A model generated the notes under the pieces. That model was not told the origin of the DNA and did no database searches. It saw nothing but the letters and a program-made list of their open reading frames with translations. Below, one piece after another: positions 18,977 through 28,123 of a stretch of 64,000 nucleotides of DNA. The stretch lies in the NCBI RefSeq assembly GCF_014191375.1, contig NZ_JACHWN010000002.1:248001-312000 (forward strand), read 5' to 3'. Position 1 is the stretch's first letter. Each line of letters begins with the position of its first letter. This DNA is from Mesorhizobium sp. RMAD-H1 (GTDB taxonomy: Bacteria > Pseudomonadota > Alphaproteobacteria > Rhizobiales > Rhizobiaceae). The position numbers were made by a program, and so were the translations under genes.

Positions 18977-19243
18977 TGCAGACCTTGAAAATTTCTAATC
19001 GCAAATCGATAAATTTCAGCATGCCAATATTTATTGAAAAATACGGCCATTTACTGGCCAACCGCATATGGCTAATACTACTTTGACTTTCATTTCCATA
19101 TGAAGCAACCACTGGTTGTATTTCACGAAAAATATCGTGTTGCCCTTGACCAAACCGAATGGGCTGTTCATTTGGGGGACAAATTTTACCCCATCGAATG
19201 TACTTTTGTGTAGCGACAGGGGCCCGCAGAACAGGGTCAAGGT
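18977..19243. other. AT-rich spacer between dprA and topA
   Basis: This 267-base region is clearly more AT-rich than its surroundings and has no convincing gene. It contains a GGCCA-TTTAC-TGGCC inverted repeat at 19045-19059. It must hold the topA promoter and the promoter of the 66-aa gene. Confidence 0.6.
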
Positions 19244-21847
19244 ATGAACGTCGTCGTTGTCGAATCGCCTGCCAAGGCAAAAACAATCAACAAATATCTC
19301 GGTTCGGACTACAAGGTCCTGGCCTCCTTCGGCCATGTTCGCGATCTCCCGGCCAAGGACGGGTCGGTGCGCCCGGACGAAGATTTTGCCATGTCATGGG
19401 AGGTCGACACGCCTTCGGCCAAGCGCCTCAACGACATTGCCAAGGCGGTGAAGGAAAGCGACGGCCTCATTCTGGCAACCGACCCCGACCGCGAGGGCGA
19501 AGCCATCTCCTGGCACGTCCTCGAAGTGCTGCACCAGAAGAAGGCGCTCGGCTCGAAGCCCGTCAAGCGCGTCGCCTTCAACGCCATCACCAAGAAGGCC
19601 GTGCTCGATGCGATGGCCAATCCGCGCGAGATCGATGCGCCCTTGGTCGACGCCTATCTGGCACGCCGCGCGCTCGATTATCTCGTCGGCTTCACGCTTT
19701 CGCCCGTGCTCTGGCGCAAGCTGCCCGGCGCACGCTCCGCCGGACGCGTTCAGTCGGTGGCGCTGCGCCTCATCTGCGACCGCGAGGCGGAGATCGAGCG
19801 CTTCGTCCGCGAGGAATACTGGAACATCGCCGCGCTTCTGAAGACGCCGCGCGACGATTCGTTCGAAGCGCGGCTGACCGCCTTCGACGGCAGGAAGCTC
19901 GGCAAGCTCGATATCAAGAATGCCGAACAGGCGGCGGCCATCCGTGCCATGCTGGAAGGCGCGACCTTCCGGACGGCCTCGGTCGAGGCTAAGCCGACGA
20001 AGCGCAATCCCGGCCCGCCCTTCACCACATCGACGCTGCAGCAGGCTGCGTCGGCCAAGCTCGGTTTTTCCTCCGATCGCACCATGAAGATCGCCCAGCG
20101 TCTTTACGAAGGCATCGACATCGGCGGCGAGACGGCGGGCCTGATCACCTACATGCGAACCGACGGCGTGCAGATGGATCCTGACGCCATCCAGGCGGCG
20201 CGGCGCGCCATCGGCAGCGGGTTCGGTGAAAACTATGTGCCGGAGAAGCCGCGCTATTATTCCACGAAGGCCAAGAACGCCCAGGAAGCGCACGAGGCGA
20301 TCCGTCCCACGGATTTTGCCCGGCATCCCAAGGAAATGCGCCGCTATCTCGATGAGGACCAGGCCAGGCTCTACGACCTGATCTGGAAGCGCGCGATCGC
20401 CAGCCAGATGCAGTCCGCCGATATCGAGCGCACGACCGTCGAGATCGAGGCCGTCAACGGTTCGCAGACCGCACAGCTTCGCGCCACCGGCTCCGTCACC
20501 CGGTTTGACGGCTTCATTGCCGCCTATACGGAACATCGGGAAGACGAGGACGACGACGAGGACAGTGCGCGCCTGCCGGAGATCCGCGCCGGCGAGGCGC
20601 TGGCGCGCGAGAAGATCAACGCCACGCAGCACTCCACGGAGCCGCCGCCGCGCTATTCCGAAGCCACCCTCATCAAGAAGATGGAGGAGCTCGGCATCGG
20701 CCGTCCTTCCACCTATACGGCGACGCTCAGCACATTGCGCGACCGCGAATATGTCACCATCGAGAAGCGCAAGCTCATTCCGGAGGCCAAGGGGCGTCTG
20801 GTCACGGCGTTCCTGGAAAGCTTCTTCGACCGTTATGTGGAATATGACTTCACGGCGGATCTGGAGGAAAAGCTCGACCTGATCTCGGACGGCAAGCTCC
20901 TGTGGAAGGATGTCCTGCGCGATTTCTGGAAGGATTTCTCGGGCGCTGTCGGCAATATCAAGGAATTGCGCGTCACCAATGTGCTCGACGCGCTCAACGA
21001 GGAGCTGGCCCCGCTCGCCTTCCCGCCGCGCGCGGACGGCAGCGACCCGCGCAGCTGTCCCAATTGCGGCACCGGCACGCTGTCGCTCAAGCTTGGGAAA
21101 TTCGGCGCTTTCGTCGGCTGCTCGAACTATCCGGAATGCAAATACACCCGTCAGCTGGGCGCCGACGCCAATGGCGGCGATGGCAATGGATCGGCCGCAT
21201 CCGACGAGCCGAAGGTGCTGGGCACCGATCCTTATACCGGCGAGGAGATTACGGCTCGAAATGGTCGCTTCGGCCCCTACATACAGCGGGGCGAAGGCAA
21301 GGATGCGAAGCGCGCAAGCCTGCCGAAAGGCTGGTCGTTCGAGACGATCGACCATGAAAAGGCGCTGGCGCTCCTGTCCCTGCCGCGCGATATCGGACAA
21401 CATCCGGAAACGGGCAAGATGATTTCCGCCGGCATCGGACGCTATGGTCCCTATGTGACGCATGACGGCACCTTCGCCAATCTCGAGAATGCCGAGGACG
21501 TGTTCTCGATCGGCATCAATCGTGCGGTGACCGTCCTCGCGGACAAGCAGGCGAAGGGCGGGCGCACCCGCTCCACGCCGGCAGCGCTCGCGACATTGGG
21601 CGAACATCCCGATGGCGGCCCGATCACGGTGCGCGACGGCCGCTATGGCCCCTATGTCAACTGGGGCAAGGTCAACGCCACGCTGCCGAAGGGCAAGGAC
21701 CCGGCGACCGTCACGCTCGAAGAGGCCCTGGCGCTGATCGCGGAAAAGGGCGGCGCCTCGGCCAAGAAGCCGGCCCGGACCAAGGCGACCAAGACCCCTG
21801 CCCGCAAGGCACCGGCCAAGACGGCGAAGAAAACGAAGACCGAATGA
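19244..21847 (+). CDS. topA: DNA topoisomerase I
   Basis: An 867-residue type IA topoisomerase that relaxes negative supercoils by single-strand passage. The Toprim domain opens the protein (VVVESPAKAKTINKYLG, with acidic DPDREGE at about residues 79-85). The active tyrosine lies in GLITYMRTDGVQ near residue 304. A C-terminal topoisomerase zinc-finger-type repeat CPNCGTGTLSLKLGKFGAFVGCSNYPEC is intact, followed by three further repeat modules (xRNGRFGPYIQ, GIGRYGPYV, RDGRYGPYV) and a lysine-rich tail (KKPARTKATKTPARKAPAKTAKK). The start has a weak ribosome site. The tail gives non-specific DNA binding, from knowledge of the family. Confidence 0.98.
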   Translation: MNVVVVESPAKAKTINKYLGSDYKVLASFGHVRDLPAKDGSVRPDEDFAMSWEVDTPSAKRLNDIAKAVKESDGLILATDPDREGEAISWHVLEVLHQKKALGSKPVKRVAFNAITKKAVLDAMANPREIDAPLVDAYLARRALDYLVGFTLSPVLWRKLPGARSAGRVQSVALRLICDREAEIERFVREEYWNIAALLKTPRDDSFEARLTAFDGRKLGKLDIKNAEQAAAIRAMLEGATFRTASVEAKPTKRNPGPPFTTSTLQQAASAKLGFSSDRTMKIAQRLYEGIDIGGETAGLITYMRTDGVQMDPDAIQAARRAIGSGFGENYVPEKPRYYSTKAKNAQEAHEAIRPTDFARHPKEMRRYLDEDQARLYDLIWKRAIASQMQSADIERTTVEIEAVNGSQTAQLRATGSVTRFDGFIAAYTEHREDEDDDEDSARLPEIRAGEALAREKINATQHSTEPPPRYSEATLIKKMEELGIGRPSTYTATLSTLRDREYVTIEKRKLIPEAKGRLVTAFLESFFDRYVEYDFTADLEEKLDLISDGKLLWKDVLRDFWKDFSGAVGNIKELRVTNVLDALNEELAPLAFPPRADGSDPRSCPNCGTGTLSLKLGKFGAFVGCSNYPECKYTRQLGADANGGDGNGSAASDEPKVLGTDPYTGEEITARNGRFGPYIQRGEGKDAKRASLPKGWSFETIDHEKALALLSLPRDIGQHPETGKMISAGIGRYGPYVTHDGTFANLENAEDVFSIGINRAVTVLADKQAKGGRTRSTPAALATLGEHPDGGPITVRDGRYGPYVNWGKVNATLPKGKDPATVTLEEALALIAEKGGASAKKPARTKATKTPARKAPAKTAKKTKTE

Positions 21848-21875
21848 AAACGATCGACATCTCTGCGGGGCCAAT

Positions 21876-22035
21876 CACCCCCCTCTGCCCTGCCGGGCAT
21901 CTCCCCCTCAAGGGGGGAGATTGGCTGGCATCCATGGTGGGGCTTCCTTCTGCAATGAGGGCGATTGGCGAAAGCGGAACTCATATCCAATCTCCCCCCT
22001 TGAGGGGGAGATGGCCGGCAGGCCAGAGGGGGGTG
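21876..22035. repeat. Palindromic element between topA and rnr, 49-bp arms
   Basis: The arms at 21876-21924 and 21987-22035 are each 49 bases long, inverted, and differ at a few positions only (GCCCGGCAGGGC against GGCCGGCAGGCC). Each arm carries its own shorter hairpin (CTCCCCCTC / GAGGGGGAG type). The 62-base centre has no open frame. It looks like an intergenic mobile-repeat copy; it lies between the topA stop and the rnr start and would form a long hairpin in a read-through mRNA. Confidence 0.85.
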
Positions 22036-22077
22036 TCGTCACCAGCGTTTCCCTTTGAACAGAAAAGGCTCTAGGAG

Positions 22078-24387
22078 TTGGCGCGCCGGATTTCGAAACC
22101 ACCAAAAGCTGGACGGACGAGCTCGGACGCCCGCGCGCATCTGCCCACGCGTGACGATATCCTGACCTTCATCAACGAGAATCCGGATCGCGCGGGCAAG
22201 CGCGAGCTCGCCAAGGCGTTCAACCTGAAGGGCGACGCCCGCATCTATCTGAAAGACCTGCTGCGCGATCTCGCCGATGAAGGGCTGATCGAAAAGCGTG
22301 CCAAGCGGCTGACCACCAAGGGAGCGCTGCCGCATGTCACGGTCCTCGACATTACGGGGCGCGACGCGGATGGCGGGCTGATCGCCAGGCCCGCCGAATG
22401 GGAGGCGACCGGCGAGCCGGCGCCCGAGGTGCTCATCCGCCCCTCGCGCGGCGACACAGGCCCCGCGCCGGGCGTGGGCGACCGGGTTCTGGCCAAGATA
22501 TTCCCCTCCACCGAGAAGACCGGACCGGCCTATACCGCGCGCATCATGAAGCGGCTGGAGCACCGGCGCGACGCGGTGCTGGGCGTGCTGCGCCAGACCA
22601 GCGACGGCGAATGGCGCATCGAGCCCGTGGAGCGCCGGCAGGCCGAGCTGGTGGTCGACAGCGGAGCGCTGAACAACGCAAAGGCCGGCGATCTCGTCGA
22701 GGTCGATGTCACCCGCGCCGGCCGCTATGGGCTCGCCCGCGCCAGCGTGCGCCAGGTGGTCGGCTCGATCGACAGCGAAAAGGCGCTGTCGATGATCGCC
22801 ATCCATGCGCATGAGATCCCGCATGTATTCCCGGATGAGGTGCTGCGGGAGGCGGAAGAGGCAAAGCCCGCCACCATGGCCCATCGGGAGGACTGGCGGG
22901 AGCTTCCGCTCGTCACCATCGATCCGGCCGACGCCAAGGACCATGACGACGCGGTCTATGCCGAGCCGGACAATGATCCCTCCAATCCCGGCGGCCATAT
23001 CGTGACGGTGGCGATTGCCGATGTCGCGGCCTATGTGCTGCCCGGCTCGGCGCTCGACCGCGAGGCGCTGAAGCGCGGCAATTCGGTCTATTTCCCGGAC
23101 CGCGTGGTGCCGATGCTCCCCGAACGCATCTCCAACGATCTCTGCTCGCTGAAGGAGCTTGTCGACCGCCCTGCCCTCGCCGTGCGGATGATCTTCACCG
23201 CCGAAGGGCGCAAGCGCTCGCACAGCTTCCACCGCATCATGATGCGCTCCGCCGCCCGCCTCGCCTATCCCCAGGCCCAGGCGGCGATCGACGGCGCGCC
23301 CGACGAGAAGACGGGCCCCATCCTCGACACGGTCCTGAAACCGCTGTGGGAGGCCTATGCGGCGCTCAAGCGTGGGCGCGACGAGCGCGAGCCCCTGGAG
23401 CTCGACCTGCCGGAAAAGAAGATCCTGCTTGACGCCGAAGGCAAGGTGGACAAGGTCGTCATTCCTCCCCGCCTCGATGCGCACAAGCTCATCGAGGAGT
23501 TCATGATCCAGGCGAATGTCGCGGCGGCGGAAACGCTGGAGCGCAAGCGCCAGCCGCTGATCTTCCGCACCCACGACGCTCCGTCGATGATGAAGCAGGA
23601 AGCCCTGCGCGAGTTCCTGCGCACGCTCGATATCAGCCTTGCCAAGGGAGCCCAGCTGAAGCCGGGGCAGTTCAATCAGATTCTCAAGCGCGTCGAGGGC
23701 AGCGCGCATGAGGAGCTGGTCAACCAGGTGGTGCTGCGCTCGCAGAGCCAGGCCGAATACAGCCCCGACAATATCGGCCATTTCGGCCTGAACCTGCGCC
23801 GCTACGCGCATTTCACCTCGCCCATCCGCCGCTATGCCGATCTGATCGTCCATCGCGCGCTGATCGGCGTGCTCGGCCTCGGCTCCGGCGCGATCACGCC
23901 GGACGAGGAGGCGCGGCTCGAGGAGATCGCAGCCCTCATCTCGGCCACGGAGCGCCGCGCGATGGCGGCCGAGCGCGACACCGTCGACCGGCTGATCGCG
24001 CATCATCTGGCGACCCAGATCGGCAATGAATTCCAGGGCAGGATTTCCGGTGTCACGAAATCCGGCCTCTTCGTCGCGCTTGCGACATATGGCGCAGACG
24101 GCTTTATTCCCATTTCCACGCTCGGCGACGAATATTATCTATACGACGAAGCGAACCACGCCGTGACCGGCGAACGCAGCGGCAAGGGCTATCGCCTCGG
24201 CGATATCGTGGATGTCAGATTGGTCGAAGCGCTTCCGATAGCGGGAGCGCTTCGCTTCGAGATGGTGTCCGAGCCGCATCCCATGCCGGCATCGATGCGT
24301 TCGCACCACAAGTCGAGCCGCGCCATGCGCGGCCGCCGGGGAAGACCGTCGGGCATTCCCCGGGCCAAGCGGAGAGGACGTCCATGA
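22078..24387 (+). CDS. rnr: Ribonuclease R
   Basis: A 769-residue 3'-5' exoribonuclease that degrades structured RNA. The N-terminal helix-turn-helix region reads TRDDILTFINENPDRAGKRELAKAFNLKG; the RNB domain has the metal aspartates in IDPADAKDHDDAVYAE (about residues 281-296) and the channel region SPIRRYADLIVHRAL; the C-terminal S1 domain begins NEFQGRISGVTKSGLFVAL, and a basic tail ends it. The start codon is TTG at 22078, with AAAAGG about 9 bases upstream; it lies 42 bases after a palindromic element. Confidence 0.95.
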   Translation: MARRISKPPKAGRTSSDARAHLPTRDDILTFINENPDRAGKRELAKAFNLKGDARIYLKDLLRDLADEGLIEKRAKRLTTKGALPHVTVLDITGRDADGGLIARPAEWEATGEPAPEVLIRPSRGDTGPAPGVGDRVLAKIFPSTEKTGPAYTARIMKRLEHRRDAVLGVLRQTSDGEWRIEPVERRQAELVVDSGALNNAKAGDLVEVDVTRAGRYGLARASVRQVVGSIDSEKALSMIAIHAHEIPHVFPDEVLREAEEAKPATMAHREDWRELPLVTIDPADAKDHDDAVYAEPDNDPSNPGGHIVTVAIADVAAYVLPGSALDREALKRGNSVYFPDRVVPMLPERISNDLCSLKELVDRPALAVRMIFTAEGRKRSHSFHRIMMRSAARLAYPQAQAAIDGAPDEKTGPILDTVLKPLWEAYAALKRGRDEREPLELDLPEKKILLDAEGKVDKVVIPPRLDAHKLIEEFMIQANVAAAETLERKRQPLIFRTHDAPSMMKQEALREFLRTLDISLAKGAQLKPGQFNQILKRVEGSAHEELVNQVVLRSQSQAEYSPDNIGHFGLNLRRYAHFTSPIRRYADLIVHRALIGVLGLGSGAITPDEEARLEEIAALISATERRAMAAERDTVDRLIAHHLATQIGNEFQGRISGVTKSGLFVALATYGADGFIPISTLGDEYYLYDEANHAVTGERSGKGYRLGDIVDVRLVEALPIAGALRFEMVSEPHPMPASMRSHHKSSRAMRGRRGRPSGIPRAKRRGRP

Positions 24388-24815
24388 ACCAGCCTGTCGA
24401 AAATCCCCAGGTTTTCGGTGCGGACGTTGCCGCCGCCCGGCCCGTTCGCCCGCTTCTGCAAGCCATGTGGCGCGGCTTTTGCGGACGCTGCCCGCATTGC
24501 GGCGAGGGCAAACTGTTCCGCGCCTTCGTCAAGCCGGTCGATGCCTGCGCGGTCTGCGGCGAGGAATTCCATCACCAGCGCGCCGACGATCTGCCGGCCT
24601 ATCTCACGATCTTCGTCGTCGGCCATATCGTGGTCGGCGCCTTCATGGGCGTGGAAGCCACCGTCGATCTGCCGCTCTGGGCCCACATGGCGATCTGGGG
24701 CCCGCTCACGATCCTTCTGGCGCTCCTGCTCCTGCAACCGCTCAAAGGCGCAACCATCGGCCTGCAATGGGCCTATTACATGCACGGGTTCGGCGGCGAA
24801 GAGGATCACATCTAG
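24384..24815 (+). CDS. DUF983 family membrane protein with CxxC pairs
   Basis: A 143-residue protein with a cytoplasmic N-terminal zinc-ribbon-like part, CGRCPHCGEG at about residues 34-43 and CAVCGEEFHH near 57-66, followed by two membrane helices (YLTIFVVGHIVVGAFMG and MAIWGPLTILLALLLLQPL). The C-terminal GATIGLQWAYYMHGFGGEE is conserved in this family, whose function is not known; some members lie near cytochrome oxidase genes. The start overlaps the rnr stop by four bases (ATGA), so it is in the same operon. Confidence 0.88.
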   Translation: MNQPVENPQVFGADVAAARPVRPLLQAMWRGFCGRCPHCGEGKLFRAFVKPVDACAVCGEEFHHQRADDLPAYLTIFVVGHIVVGAFMGVEATVDLPLWAHMAIWGPLTILLALLLLQPLKGATIGLQWAYYMHGFGGEEDHI

Positions 24816-24831
24816 CGCAATTCGAAGCCCG

Positions 24832-25581
24832 ATGCCGCCCGCAAGCGCCCCACAGATGCAAGGACGGCCGACGGAGCCGGACCAGTTGCCATTGCGCCCC
24901 CGCGACGCGGCCTCCCTGATTCTCGTCGACCGCGAGGACAAGGACTTCCGCGTCCTGATGGGACGCAGGCACATGAGCCATGTCTTCATGCCGGGCAAAT
25001 TCGTCTTTCCCGGCGGGCGGGCCGATCCGGCCGATGGCGATATCGCCGCGGCGGCCGAACTCGTGGGCCCGGACGAACAGAAGCTCATGGCCGGCATGGG
25101 CGCCCGCGCCACGCGGCGGCGCGCGCGGGCGCTGGCGCTCTGCGCGATCCGCGAGACCTATGAGGAAGCGGGACTGTTCCTCGGCAGCCCCGTTGCCAAC
25201 GGGGCGAAGCCGGCCTCCAGCCATCCGGACTGGACGGCTTTCGCCGCCCGCGGCCTGATGCCCGATCTCTCGGTCCTGCGCTATGTCGCGCGCGCCGTCA
25301 CCCCGCCGGGCAATATCAGACGTTTCGATACCCGTTTCTTCATCGCCTTCCGCGATGCCGTCGCCGGCCATCTGCCGGAGGGCACTGGTCCTTCCGGCGA
25401 ACTGGAGGATTTGCGCTGGCTCTCTTTCGAGCAGGCCCGTTCCCTGGACCTGCCCTCGATTACACTGACGATCCTCAAGGAAATCGAGGCGCAATTGCGG
25501 GACAGCCCTGCCCCGGCTCCCGGCCTTCCGGTGGTTCAATACAGGATGCGGTATGGCCGCTATGTCCGTGAGATCGTCTGA
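24832..25581 (+). CDS. NUDIX hydrolase
   Basis: A 249-residue nucleoside-diphosphate-linked-moiety hydrolase. The Nudix box is seen as GKFVFPGGRADPADGD...REtyEEAGLF; RETYEEAG lies near residues 107-114. PRDAASLILVD opens the fold. The length is above the minimum of about 150 residues; the extra region lies between the G-rich start and the REtyEEAG helix, as in the CoA/ADP-ribose pyrophosphatase-like NUDT7/19 type. The start is at 24832, although an ATG at 24856 (8 codons later) is equally possible, neither having a strong ribosome site. It ends inside the next gene (29-base overlap). Confidence 0.85.
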   Translation: MPPASAPQMQGRPTEPDQLPLRPRDAASLILVDREDKDFRVLMGRRHMSHVFMPGKFVFPGGRADPADGDIAAAAELVGPDEQKLMAGMGARATRRRARALALCAIRETYEEAGLFLGSPVANGAKPASSHPDWTAFAARGLMPDLSVLRYVARAVTPPGNIRRFDTRFFIAFRDAVAGHLPEGTGPSGELEDLRWLSFEQARSLDLPSITLTILKEIEAQLRDSPAPAPGLPVVQYRMRYGRYVREIV

Positions 25582-26767
25582 CGACGGGACCGCCCTTTCT
25601 CCTCCGGGCCGGGAGCGGCCCGCGGCGCACTGGCGCTCGCTGGCGGCGGCGATCGCCACGATCAGCGCCGTCGGCATGGCGATCGGCCTCGGCATCCCGC
25701 TCCTGAGCGTGCTTCTGGAAAGCCGCGGCTATTCGGCAAGCCTCATCGGCGCCAATACGGCGGTGGCGGGCCTTGCCTCCATCGCCGCCGCTCCGCTTTC
25801 GGCGCCGATCGCCGCGCGCTTCGGCGTGATACGGTCGATCCTCGCCATGCTGCTCCTGGGCGGCTTCGCCTTCCTCGGCTTCCATTTCTTCCAGGCGCTG
25901 TGGGCGTGGTTTCTCTTGCGCGTCGTGCTGCATTTCGCGCTGACCGCCCTGTTCGTGCTGTCGGAATACTGGATCAACGCCTCCGCGCCGCCGGAAAAGC
26001 GCGGGCTAGTGCTCGGCATCTACGCCACCACGCTGTCGCTCGGCTTCGCGCTGGGACCCTGGATCTTCGCGCAGATCGGCAGCACCGGCATGCTGCCTTT
26101 CGGGATCGGCTTCGCCATCATCATGCTTGCGGCCGTGCCCGTGCTTCTCGCCTGGAGGGACAGCCCGGATTTCGAGGATGGCGAGCACGTGCCTTTCGTC
26201 CCCTATATCTTCGCGGTTCCCACCGCCACCGCCGCCGTCTTCGTCTTCGGGGCGGTGGAGACCGGCGGCTTCGCCCTCTTTCCTGTTTTCGGCGCCCGCA
26301 TCGGCTATTCCGAAAGCGAGGCGGCCCTGCTCCTGACCATGATCGGCCTTGGCAATGTGCTGCTGCAGATCCCCCTTGGCATCATCAGCGACAGGATCCG
26401 CGACCGCCGCAACCTGCTGCTGGCCTGCGCCGCCATCGGCCTTGCCGGCATGGTCCTCCTGCCCTTCATCATCGGCAACTGGTATCTGGTGGCGGGGCTC
26501 CTCTTCCTCTGGGGCGGCGTCGTGGCGGGGCTCTACACGGTGGGCCTCGCCCATCTCGGCTCGCAGCTCACCGGGCGCGAGCTTGCCTCGGCCAATGCCG
26601 CCTTCGTCTTCTGCTATGCGGTCGGGACCCTCGCCGGTCCACAGGCCGTCGGCATAGGCCTGGACGCCATGGGGCCGAAGGGTTTTGCCGTCGTTCTCGG
26701 GATATTTTTCGCCCTTTACATGCTTATTGCCGCTTTCAGGCTCCTTGCGCACAAGAAGCGGGCTTGA
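25553..26767 (+). CDS. Major facilitator superfamily transporter
   Basis: A 404-residue membrane transporter with about 12 hydrophobic helices. The first begins after residue 24 (LAAAIATISAVGMAIGLGIPLL), and the conserved loop between helices 2 and 3 is SAPIAARFGVIRSILAM. A second half starts near VPYIFAVPTATAAVFVFG, with the loop GIISDRIRDRRNLLLAC. It resembles sugar- or drug-efflux MFS proteins of the UMF-2/YcaD type, but the substrate is unknown. It overlaps the NUDIX gene by 29 bases, so they are co-translated. Confidence 0.88.
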   Translation: MAAMSVRSSDDGTALSPPGRERPAAHWRSLAAAIATISAVGMAIGLGIPLLSVLLESRGYSASLIGANTAVAGLASIAAAPLSAPIAARFGVIRSILAMLLLGGFAFLGFHFFQALWAWFLLRVVLHFALTALFVLSEYWINASAPPEKRGLVLGIYATTLSLGFALGPWIFAQIGSTGMLPFGIGFAIIMLAAVPVLLAWRDSPDFEDGEHVPFVPYIFAVPTATAAVFVFGAVETGGFALFPVFGARIGYSESEAALLLTMIGLGNVLLQIPLGIISDRIRDRRNLLLACAAIGLAGMVLLPFIIGNWYLVAGLLFLWGGVVAGLYTVGLAHLGSQLTGRELASANAAFVFCYAVGTLAGPQAVGIGLDAMGPKGFAVVLGIFFALYMLIAAFRLLAHKKRA

Positions 26768-26869
26768 CTTTTCGGCGCTTATCCGTAGTGTCGCGCCGAA
26801 TTTCCGCTGCCGGATGAAATCGCCGGAATCGCAGGCGGTTTCAATCAGAAAAAGAGCAGGTACGTTAAA

Positions 26870-27037
26870 ATGGCTAAGGCTACGACCATCAAGATCAAGC
26901 TTTTGTCGACCGCAGACACCGGTTTCTTCTACGTTACGTCGAAGAACAGCCGCACGATGACGGACAAGATGACGAAGCGCAAATACGATCCCATCGCGAA
27001 GAAGCACGTCGAGTTCAAGGAAACCAAGATCAAGTAG
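26870..27037 (+). CDS. rpmG: 50S ribosomal protein L33
   Basis: A 55-residue ribosomal protein, [20 protein letters not shown] at the start, followed by the [21 protein letters not shown] and [12 protein letters not shown] segments characteristic of the cysteine-free (zinc-independent) L33 found in proteobacteria. It binds the E-site region of 23S rRNA. It is followed 19 bases later by a strong terminator. The ribosome site is poor (AGCAGGTACGTTAAA). Confidence 0.97.
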   Translation: MAKATTIKIKLLSTADTGFFYVTSKNSRTMTDKMTKRKYDPIAKKHVEFKETKIK

Positions 27038-27056
27038 TCTGGTTTCGTAAGCTGCC

Positions 27057-27086
27057 AAAAACGCCGTCCCTCGGGGCGGCGTTTTT
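27057..27086 (+). terminator. rpmG terminator
   Basis: AAAAACGCCG and CGGCGTTTTT form a perfect 10-bp stem around a TCCCTCGGGG loop, followed by further T residues. The stem is symmetrical, so it may work in both directions. It lies 20 bases after the rpmG stop. Confidence 0.9.
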
Positions 27087-27191
27087 GTTTCGGACGATGC
27101 CGAGCCATGGAGATGACGCAAAAGTTGATTTGGCGGATCCGGCAATTGCGATTAGCCTTGGTGGGGTCCAACCAAGCCCCGGAGACAGACG

Positions 27192-27353
27192 ATGAAAACG
27201 ATCCTCGTACTTGCCGCCGCTTACGGCCTCTCCATATCAGCAGCCGCAGCAGATTGCGCCGCCCATTCGGCATCCGTTGACAAAAAGACGACCACGGCAA
27301 GCCTTTCGGCCGACAAGCAGTCCACCGATAAAAAAGAGACCAAGACCGAATAG
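27192..27353 (+). CDS. Small exported protein, 53 aa
   Basis: A short gene too small for usual prediction. From ATG 27192 the product begins MKTILVLAAAYGLSISAAAA, a textbook signal peptide, followed by DCAAHSASVDKK and a lysine/threonine/serine-rich tail to KETKTE. It has a GGAGA ribosome site eight bases upstream. The mature product would be about 33 residues, with a single cysteine. It has its own downstream terminator at 27402-27420, which supports an independent transcript. Function unknown. Confidence 0.7.
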   Translation: MKTILVLAAAYGLSISAAAADCAAHSASVDKKTTTASLSADKQSTDKKETKTE

Positions 27354-27401
27354 GTCCCGTCTCCACGATCCGGGCAGCGCCCGGCCATAAAGGTCACCGA
27401 A

Positions 27402-27420
27402 CCGCCTGTCGGCGGGTTTT
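27402..27420 (+). terminator. Terminator after the 53-aa exported gene
   Basis: CCGCC-TGTC-GGCGG followed by GTTTT forms a 5-bp GC stem with a short T-run, 49 bases after the 27353 stop. It is a modest intrinsic terminator. Confidence 0.65.
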
Positions 27421-27450
27421 GAGTGTTGCCTACCATGCGATCATCTCGAG

Positions 27451-27480
27451 CGCCGCCCTCTTCGGGCGGCGTTTCATTTT
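27451..27480 (+). terminator. Second terminator
   Basis: CGCCGCCC and GGGCGGCG form an 8-bp stem with a 5-base loop, followed by TTTCATTTT. It lies 31 bases after the previous terminator. Either it is a back-up for the same transcript or it ends a short RNA that begins in this spacer. Confidence 0.7.
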
Positions 27481-27696
27481 GCCTGCAGACCGGCATTCTG
27501 CCTGCAGTTTCGAGAGCAAATCATTGGAATGACAAAGAAAAAGGGGGTCGGCCGGCAATAGGCAGCGGTACGAGGATTCCACTGTGTGCCAACGCCGACC
27601 GACCGACCCCACGGACCCAGGAGATGCGGCGGACCTGAGCATCATGGGGTATTTTGCGCGTGGATGCCCCCAACCACGCGTTCTTGCTCCCAAGAA

Positions 27697-27708
27697 ATTT
27701 GCGCAAAT
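27697..27708. repeat. 12-bp perfect palindrome
   Basis: ATTTGCGCAAAT is a perfect 12-base palindrome in the gene-poor spacer. It has the form of a small operator but no gene starts close by. Confidence 0.4.
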
Positions 27709-27766
27709 GAAAGAGAAAAGCAACTAAATCTTAACCATCCGGCAGGACATCCTGATAAATTGGTAA

Positions 27767-27790
27767 ATGCGTATTTGCGCATATACGCAT
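27767..27790. repeat. 8-bp inverted repeat in AT-rich patch
   Basis: ATGCGTAT and ATACGCAT flank an 8-base centre TTGCGCAT. No gene starts near it; role unknown. Confidence 0.4.
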
Positions 27791-27861
27791 TGAATACCCC
27801 GAACGGTTCCGTTTCTCGTGGCGGCCTCACCCGGCATCGTAGGGATAGCGGGAAAGGGAGA

Positions 27862-28033
27862 GGCATGGATTCCAGTGACGGGCACTGGAATGCCGGATTG
27901 AGATGATTTCACCTGGTGGCAACCATTCTGCCGCTGAAGAGGCTGCCACAGTTCTACCAGAAGAGCGCTTGAAGATTGTCGGCCGATAGCTAACTGCCGT
28001 CATCCCAGCGCTTGTCGCTGGGATCCGTGCCTC
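27862..28033. repeat. Composite element with inverted repeat copies A and B
   Basis: Copy A (core ATTCCAGTG-ACGGG-CACTGGAAT, 27869-27891) and copy B (core ATCCCAGCG-CTTGT-CGCTGGGAT, 28002-28024) lie in opposite orientation about 110 bases apart. Each core is a perfect 9-5-9 palindrome and is flanked by GGCATGGA or its complement. The same arrangement, with shared GCTAACTGC next to the right copy, recurs at 37981-38130. Confidence 0.8.
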
Positions 28034-28123
28034 ACCCTTGCCACTGCGATGACGGCACAGAATGACCGGCCGCCGATTCCGCCAAAACACCAGCCTGTTT
28101 GAATCGCCTCAGCCGGCCGCTCC

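Larger units (their letters stand above)
27354..28123. other. Gene-poor spacer between small exported gene and pleD
   Basis: The 770 bases carry no convincing gene. They hold two terminators (27402-27420 and 27451-27480), a 12-bp palindrome ATTTGCGCAAAT (27697-27708), an 8-bp inverted repeat ATGCGTAT / ATACGCAT (27767-27790) in an AT-rich patch, and two inverted copies of a palindromic repeat (27862-27896 and 28002-28033). Open frames here are short and not protein-like. Confidence 0.6.
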
